Source: Chrysaora quinquecirrha
Lineage: Eukaryota > Cnidaria > Scyphozoa > Semaeostomeae > Pelagiidae
Assembly (NCBI GenBank): GCA_014526335.1
Contig: JACTAT010000058.1
Location: forward strand, 698,674-762,673
DNA length: 64,000 bases
Direction: 5' to 3'
The notes under the pieces are model-generated. The model saw only the letters and a program-made list of their open reading frames with translations, ran no database searches and was not told the DNA's origin. This document shows positions 60,250 to 64,000 of the stretch, piece after piece. The stretch's first letter is position 1, and every line of letters starts with the position of its first letter. The translations under genes were made by a program, and so were the position numbers.

Positions 60250-60255
60250 AATAAA
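60250..60255 (+). terminator. Polyadenylation signal AATAAA
   Basis: AATAAA 43 bases after the NOP2 stop codon. Confidence 0.7.
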
Positions 60256-61109
60256 CTTTTTTCTTGTACGTAAGATTGTAGTGGAAAGTTTTGATTTTGA
60301 AACTATATACATCGATTTACAGATTGTTTTCTTGCCTTGCTCTCTTCTGATTGGCTGAAAGGGCTGGAAACCTCTGCTCCCAAATACGAGATTCTTTGTT
60401 GTTTGCGTCTTGAGCAAAGGCTATACTTGTCTGGGTTTTACAACTCCACCCATGCCTATTGCATTTATTGCCGCATCGTTCAGCTATTGAACGTGGATTT
60501 GAGTTATTTTGAAAAGTGGAAACACTGCCCCGATATTCATAGCAAAAATATTCGAAGAACATCCTTTATGAGAAAACAAGACGTTGAGATTTGAGTCAAG
60601 AGAAGTCAGTCATGCCCGAGAAAGCTCATCTTATGCCGGCTGCAACTGACGGAATCAGTTGTCAAGTAATCGCAGAAGAAGGACATGACTGCCAAATTTT
60701 CTGGATCTGTGGGCCGAATAGTTGCAAGAGCGTTTATGTCGAAAGGTCAGTTACGATAAATTAGTTCCGAAAAATTGCCGATTAGCAGTTGGCAACTAGT
60801 TACAACTTTGCGCAATGTCGACATAAGCATGGCTTAAAGTGCGCAATCTGAATTTTGCCTCAACTTTTGTTCGAAATGCTAAGAGGACAAATTTGCGTGA
60901 ATTTTGAAAACGAGGCTTCACGCAAGAGAGAGACCAAAAATACCTACGCATGCTCAGAAACTTGCCGTGCATTTGATCATTTCTCATTCGCTTTGGAACT
61001 TTTGCAATGGAGGATGTTCATTATAGCTGTGAGAAAATTTTCGTTTTTTTATTTCTTTCTATTGACGATTTAAGATTAAATTAGAGGAATGAGGTCCTAA
61101 GTTTTGGGT
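60256..61109. other. Intergenic between NOP2 and GLCE
   Basis: About 850 bases with no exon-like frame; should hold the GLCE promoter and 5' UTR. Nothing specific recognised. Confidence 0.6.
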
Positions 61110-63659
61110 ATGAATTTTCGGAAATCTCGAAGATCGCAATTTATATTAATCTGTCTAGCTGCTGCGACTATATTTTTTGTGTTTTGGATGTACTTAGGCC
61201 AAAATGGCGGCCTAAATAGGCGAACTGAAGCTCACTTTCGGGATGATTCAAACAGGAATAAAAAGAGTAAAATGAGGGATACCAATGTGATAGAGCATTT
61301 CATGAATTACTTTATCAAAATCTAGAAAGTTGCAAAGAAAAACTGCAGACAGTTGAAGAAAATTGTAAACAAAATGACGGTGATAAATGTCTAAAGACTG
61401 AGGTGGAAAATATCGAGGGAAAATGCGAACATGCAGAAAATGTCGATATAATTGTAAATGGAAACAAACAATTGAAGGATTAAAGATAAATGAAGAGCCT
61501 TATGTGCCTTTTTCGTTTATCAAAAAGCATTTTGAAATTTATGGGAAATATAAGGATGAGAAGCAACGAACATTTGAGTGGAGACATACGTTAATTGACA
61601 CAAAAGATATTGGACATTATGTTTCCACAGGATCATATCTCATTGGCAGTCAACAAGGGAATGTTGCTTACAGATCAAAAGTTAAATACGTGCATGGGGA
61701 ATATGAAGTTCCTGTGTCTAATCAGTGGGACAAAAATGGCTATTTTTACCCAATTCAGATATCCCAGTTTGGATTGTCTCATTACTCAAGGTATTATTTG
61801 CACAGAATGGAAGGAAAATCTCCTGAGAGATACTTCATTAGACACGATGATTGGAAGATAATGGAAGGAGTGATATTGTCAAAGAAGTTTGAGAAAGTTA
61901 AAAACAAAGAAGTGATATATTTTGACTCAAGAGGTTAGTCTCTAAATGCACGATTAAGGCACAGATGTTTAGTATCTTCAAAGGTACACTCGAAATCCCC
62001 AATAAAGCTGCATGGTAACAAGACAAGTCGGCCTGCCACAAAGTTGGCCCACCATGTGATAGACAAATCGGCCTGTCAGTGTATAACAAGTAAGCCCACT
62101 AAAATGTAATAAATTTGAAACATTTGTGCTGTTAAAGTAGGGGTTTGGGGTTTCCAGCCCCAATATCCCACATGTAACAAAATAACTGTTGTTACTGATA
62201 GGAGTGGGTCAACTTGGTTGTTGCCGATTTGGCAGTGGAGCGACTTGTCTAGAAAGCAGCTGCATCATAATGCTTACAGACATCCTATACAATGTATACC
62301 TCAGAACAACAGACAGATATTTTCATACCAAAAGTCATTTCTTTGTAAACACAAACTTCCATATGGCAGATACCTCTCTAAAACAAGCGAAAACATTAGT
62401 CTGATAGGTGTCCATTATACTGAGACTCCATTGCAGTGGTATTTGAGCTTAGTGAAGTACAGGGGGTCAACTGAACAATGCATGTCCAATCTAACTTGTG
62501 CAACCCCAATCCTGTTTATACCACAATTATTTACTTTAAAATGTATCAAACACTATTTCCCCTAGAAAGACTTGATAACAGCATTATACTTTACTAAAAT
62601 TATTATTATTTATTATCTGTCTTTTTCACAGGAAGCAATAAAAATAGTGGAATCCTGTTTGAACTGGACAGTTTGCTTAATAGAAAACACATTATTTCTT
62701 TGGATATCAAATTTGAGACCCGTGGAAAAATAATTGTTCAAGTACTTGGCAGTGACAAGAATATCTACACAATTTATTATATCACAGAAGGAGACTACGT
62801 TTGGTACAAGAAAAGAGAGATATTTTATGGAATAGGGAATTACTTGAAATGGAGAAAAATAACTCGGGATTTGAATGTTGATTTTGTTAAAGGAATCCAA
62901 GCTAGCAACTCTAAAAAATTGAATTTAAGAAATGTAACTTTGGAAGCAGTTTTGAAAATAACAATTTGTGGATCGGGTTTTCTTGACAAGTTTTCTATAA
63001 GTTCAACTGAAGATGTGACATTGTTTATGAAAGCAGCAAAGTGGCTTTTGAAATTTCAGGATTCAAAGGGTGGCTGGTCTGTTAACGTTACAAGGAAAAT
63101 AGCCAAAATTGTCCTCATGAAGCCTGGCTGGTACTCTGCAATGGGACAAGGACAAGCTATTTCACTGCTCTGCCGTGCTTTCAATTTCACAAGTAATCAA
63201 GTGTATCTAAAGGCTGCTTTGAAGGGACTGAAATTGTTTGTAGTGGATATTAAAGATGGGGGCATTACGTCAACTGTGATGGGGAAATATAAAATGTATG
63301 AGGAGTATCCATCAGAACCATCCCTACATGTTCTCAATGGTTTTATTTTCTCGTTAATTGGCCTTTATGACTTATCAAAGTTGAGCAAAAAGCATATTGA
63401 GGCAGAGAGACTTTTTCAACAAGGTTTAAAGACATTGCTAAACATTTTACCCATGTATGATAATGGTCATGGGACGTTTTATGATTTGAGACATATTGTG
63501 GTGCCCGGACATAAACCAAACAGAGCTCGTTGGGACTATCATGCTGTACATATCAAACAATTACAATTACTTAATCAAATTCATCCGCATAAAACTTTTG
63601 AATCAGTTCTAAAAAGATGGATCGGCTATGCTTCAGGGATTCCAGCTCCCCATAATTAA
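61110..63659 (+). CDS. GLCE: Heparosan-N-sulfate-glucuronate C5-epimerase
   Basis: Two coding exons, 61110-61933 and 62632-63659 (intron phase 1). The enzyme epimerises D-glucuronate to L-iduronate in heparan sulfate, in the Golgi. ATG 61110 starts a short basic cytosolic tail, then a hydrophobic anchor (FILICLAAATIFFVFWMYLG): type II membrane topology. The catalytic part shows PFSFIKKHFEIYGKY, NGYFYPIQISQFGLSHYSRY, GGWSVNVTRK, SAMGQGQAISLLCRAF, YEEYPSEPSLHVLNGFIFS and C-terminal RARWDYHAVHIKQLQLL, all family signatures. In exon 1 the frame changes twice: from the anchor frame to a coiled stretch (LESCKEKLQTVEENC) near 61271-61325, best explained by one missing A in the A-run at 61317-61320, and again near 61447-61460, by one missing A. 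Both are one-base losses in A-runs, so assembly errors are likelier than a pseudogene. Confidence 0.93.
61934..62631 (+). other. GLCE intron
   Basis: Contains GTCGGCCTGCCACAAAGTTG and AATCGGCCTGTCAGTG short repeats at 62025-62090. No recognised element. Confidence 0.6.
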
Positions 63660-63689
63660 AAGAGTTGTTTTATTTGCGTAAACCTTTTA

Positions 63690-64000
63690 AATTGTGATTA
63701 ATTAAGCAATTAATTTGTTATGATAATTTATGCTTATTATATGATCATTTATGCCAATTGTATGATAATTTATGCTTTGATATAGAAAAATTGCCATCTC
63801 TCTCTGTCACCTCTATTATGTCTGCATCTGTGTTGTTACATAAATTATCATCTTATAATAAATTAGCATATCTTATTAACTGCAGATAAATATTGTGATA
63901 ATTTATGCAATAATCTAAGTATAAATTATCATGTGATATCATAAATTATCATATCTTAATAGCTGGGAGTAAAACATGATGATTTATGCAAAAATATTTA
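63690..64000. repeat. AT-rich TGATAATTTATGC repeat
   Basis: Repeated ATAATTTATGCxxAT and its complement GCATAAATTATCA in both orientations. The same short motif appears at 6925-6985 in an intron of the first gene. Confidence 0.7.

Overview
The window is a piece of an intron-rich, AT-rich animal genome. Every confident gene is metazoan (an FHAD1-like FHA/coiled-coil protein, the rRNA methyltransferase NOP2 and the heparan sulfate epimerase GLCE), split into many short exons with GT-AG introns. Introns are full of tRNA-derived SINEs, MITEs, minisatellites and trinucleotide arrays. The style and protein impressions suggest a non-vertebrate, probably a cnidarian (anthozoan), but that is inference. 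Start residues and exon borders below were read from codon phase and splice sites, not from transcripts.

Layout. 1-7245 (+): 3' part of an unrecognised gene built from repeated phase-0 exons, each encoding a charged coil plus a VPAIVxDRxxMF-type motif. 7808-11318 is an almost exact second copy of 3217-6733; the six differences found are all one-base homopolymer contractions, one of which breaks a duplicated exon, so an assembly duplication is likely. 11319-14881 holds a TA-flanked MITE, a minisatellite and a 1.9 kb foldback-like structure with ~600 bp arms. 15678-16208 (+): an intronless small protein with a possible HIRAN-like core and a C-terminal membrane anchor. 17485-20347 (-): a secreted protein with a signal peptide, unrecognised.

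20648-29148 is the most striking object: an 8.5 kb DNA transposon with ~0.5 kb terminal inverted repeats containing 38 bp repeat arrays. It carries two convergent, apparently intact intron-containing genes: a DDE integrase-type transposase (480 aa) and a 756 aa HECT ubiquitin ligase with two UBZ4-spaced zinc fingers and the catalytic cysteine.

29985-47321 (+): FHAD1-like gene, first exon not found and 3' end lost in a 500-N gap (47322-47821). 47933-60207 (+): NOP2, missing only its extreme N-terminus; it contains an AT-AC U12-type intron directly followed by a GC-AG intron. 61110-63659 (+): GLCE, whose first coding exon needs two one-base corrections in A-runs, the same error type seen in the duplicated segment. 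63660-64000 is an AT-rich short repeat.

Functionally the host genes are unrelated neighbours (cilium/centrosome-type coiled coil, ribosome biogenesis, heparan sulfate modification). The two transposon genes form a unit: one presumably moves the element, the other may act on host or transposase ubiquitination.
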